The notes under the pieces were generated by a model, which saw only the letters and a list, made by a program, of their open reading frames with translations, did no database searches and had not been told where the DNA came from. Of a stretch of 22,500 bases of DNA, positions 20,391 through 22,500 are shown in pieces. Origin of the DNA: Chrysomallon squamiferum (taxonomy: Eukaryota; Mollusca; Gastropoda; Neomphalida; Peltospiridae); contig CM022672.1 in assembly GCA_012295275.1 (NCBI GenBank), forward strand, positions 17,474,894 to 17,497,393, in the 5' to 3' direction. The position numbers and the translations under genes are program-made. Position 1 is the stretch's first letter. Each line of letters starts with the position of its first letter.

Positions 20391-20865
20391 GTTGTTTTTC
20401 CTCATCTTCTTTATTTTTGTTTTTATTTTTTTATTTTTTTTTTTTTTAACAGCCTTTTTTTTTTTTTTTTTAACTTCTTGGCCCGATTAACATCGCCTCC
20501 AAATTAAATAAATTGATCAGGTTTGCTTGCACTTTTATTTTAATTTTTTGAAAAAAAAAAAAATAAAAAAAAAAAAAAAAAATTTTGAATAACGTCTGTT
20601 TAATCAGTATTATCTTCTATTACTAAATGTCAAGTAGGGTGAAATGTTTATTTTTCAGACACATTAGTTACTTTTCTAGAAAACTGTTCAGAAACTGATT
20701 TCGTAAATCTCCATAAGGTGATAGAATTCATCAACAAAGCAATGTCATCATATTGATTTCTACTCTTGAGAGATGAACTGGTTTGATAAAAAAAAAAAAA
20801 AAAAATTTCAACAAACCACCTACAGGCACTGTCTGATGCTTCAACAACTACAACAACAACCAAGA

Positions 20866-20899
<34 letters not shown>

Positions 20900-21244
20900 C
20901 CACCGTGATGGAAAGTTAACATTTGTCATGAGATAATCAAAGTCAATATTATTTTTAACTCCCTGTTTTGTGCAACGTTATTTTTTCAAAAGTTAATTTT
21001 GTTTCTTCCTCTTCCTTTTTTTTCTTCTATTCCTGATTTCCTAATTTTTTTTTTTCTCTTTTGTACTTTTATTTCTTTTCTTCTTTTATTATTTATATTT
21101 TCTTTCTTTCTATTATTTTTTTTTTTCTAATTTTAATGTTTCATTTATTTACGTTTTATTTTTATTTTTTATTTTATTTATTTTCTTGACATTACAAAAG
21201 AATGATTAGAAAAATACTGTTCTTTTGATTTCCTAAAATATTCA
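20391..21244. other. Homopolymer- and pyrimidine-rich non-coding stretch
   Basis: Contains an 18-base T-run (20455-20472), A-rich runs (20551-20582), A18 (20788-20805), a T30 run (20868-20897) and a TTTC/TTA pyrimidine-rich region (about 21000-21185). The 93-codon minus-strand ORF (20648-20929) depends on these homopolymers. No gene is supported. Confidence 0.75.
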
Positions 21245-21787
21245 CATTTTATTACAGGACGAACGGTAACTTGCTCTACTAGCAACATCACTGTTGCTAC
21301 TACATCTGCTACTACTACTGCTACTGTTATTATTAGAGCTACAGCTACTGTTTCAACAATAGCCCAAGTAATATTAGAGTTACTGCTATTAATATCACTA
21401 CTACAAATACTGCTTCTAATATTAATATCAGCAATAATATCAGTATTGGAGTATTTACTACTACTACTACAATTAGAACTACTATTACTTTTAGTGATAT
21501 TACAGTTACTACTATTACTACTACTACTACTACTACTACTACTGCTTCTATCACAGCTACTGCTATAGTAATAGTTCTTACTAATGTTTTTTTTTAATCT
21601 TATTATTAATCTTATATCTGCTACTAGACTTAATGTTACAAGCATGCATTGTTACTAGTTACTGTTACCAGTGGTGCTATTATAAATGAGAAATTAATGC
21701 TACAACCATGAGGATGACTACTAGTGTAACTATAATTACTACTATTACTACTATTTCAACTAATACTACTAATACTAGTACTACTTC

Positions 21788-21826
<39 letters not shown>

Positions 21827-21830
21827 TGTA
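21245..21830. repeat. Degenerate CTA/ACT/ATT trinucleotide field
   Basis: About 590 bases built from ACT, GCT, ATT and ACA triplets with frequent point changes. Purer cores are CTA at about 21505-21545 and ATT at 21789-21826. Because the triplet phase is largely kept, both strands show long Ser/Asn/Thr or Val/Ile ORFs. These have no gene-like features. Confidence 0.92.
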
Positions 21831-22235
21831 ACAAAAAAAATACACATTTACTACGATTATTTTCTAATCTGTTGTTCCAAATTGCATTTTCTTTCGTGCC
21901 AAAAGCGTTTTTTTTTTTATGCTCATGTGTTTGTGTGTGCTTGTCTTCAGAGTGCTCGCCATTTGATCGATTTTAAATAAACACAGCATTTCCCTCGATC
22001 TGGCAGTGATCATCCTAGACTTACGTAAATCATGGCAGATCATCACTGTTTGAAAAACGCGTGCAAACAAGCAAGTATCGCGCTGTTTCGTCTGTTGTAT
22101 TCAGATACTGTTCACAAACATGTCTGCGCAATTACAGCGTCATTAACACGATCGTACATTGTAATTACAATACACTCGTTAAATCCAAGACTGAATAAAC
22201 TGAGACGTACATATTGATGCAGGCATGCCTGTAGT
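21831..22235. other. Unique CpG-containing segment, no gene supported
   Basis: Less repetitive than its flanks. A 61-codon plus-strand ORF (22032-22217) starts with ATG in a favourable context (ATCATGG) and is basic and mixed in composition, but has no recognised domain. The opposite strand has a 68-codon ORF. A perfect palindrome, CAGGCATGCCTG (22220-22231), ends the segment and includes AGGCATGCCT, a p53-family half-site match. Confidence 0.35.
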
Positions 22236-22277
22236 GGCCTCAGATTATTATTATCATCATCATCATCAGCATCATCA

Positions 22278-22324
<47 letters not shown>

Positions 22325-22500
22325 GTTATTATTTTTTTTATTGTTGTTGTTATTATCATTACTACAACTACTACTTTTATTTTTACTAATAGTATTACTT
22401 AATTAATACCACTACTACTACTCCTACTATTTCTATTTCTATTTCTACTTCAACTACTACTATTACATCTGCTATTATAGCCACGGCACATATTTCTTAT
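22236..22500. repeat. ATT/ATC/CTA compound microsatellite
   Basis: An ATT start passes through ATC units with one CAGCATC variant, then a long ATT array (about 22279-22325). Degenerate CTA, GTT and TTTCTA repeats run to the window edge. Confidence 0.93.

Noticed and set aside
21178-21645. 155-codon Ser/Asn-rich minus-strand ORF, the longest in the window
   Set aside because: Degenerate CTA repeat read in one phase. The neighbouring frame gives an equally open Val/Ile-rich ORF.

Overview
The window reads as eukaryotic, invertebrate nuclear DNA and is almost entirely non-coding. It is AT-rich and full of simple repeats: a pure CT tract of about 63 units, TG tracts, TTA/ATT and CTA/ACT trinucleotides, TTTA and TTTTA runs, and many pure poly-T or poly-A runs. 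There are no operons, ribosome binding sites or long clean ORFs. The repeat style resembles a mollusc, perhaps a cephalopod, but this is an impression: no diagnostic gene or SINE was recognised. Most open reading frames here are translations of microsatellites and were not annotated.

Layout. 1-4717: AT-rich non-coding DNA with TG/TA microsatellites, the long CT array (2078-2204) and a 400-bp pyrimidine-rich tract (about 3195-3600). 4718-5225: an old, diverged tandem repeat of about 100-108 bp units. 5380-5880: a relatively CpG-rich island holding an NRF1-type site and a strong splice donor after 5599. 5881-8232: T-rich, intron-like DNA. 8233-8335: the best gene evidence, a 103-bp exon-like block with a long pyrimidine tract, AG acceptor, GTGAGT donor and a single open frame with a possible start codon at 8275. 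8507-8760: a short non-autonomous DNA transposon with terminal inverted repeats. 8761-19900: mostly AT-rich, intron-like or intergenic DNA with microsatellites, a CTCF-like site at 16821-16836 and a few weak ORFs. 19905-20390: a second minisatellite with units of about 23 bp, most uniform at its 3' end. 20400-22500: poly-T, poly-A and extensive degenerate CTA/ATT repeats.

The simplest gene model is a plus-strand gene whose 5' untranslated exon ends at 5599 beside the CpG-rich segment. It would splice to 8233-8335, which would carry the start codon, and the rest of the gene would lie beyond the window. An excess of long T-runs over A-runs on the plus strand fits plus-strand introns but does not prove it. 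No convincing new biological system was found. The most checkable items are the exon, the transposon and the cryptic splice unit it creates, and the two minisatellites.
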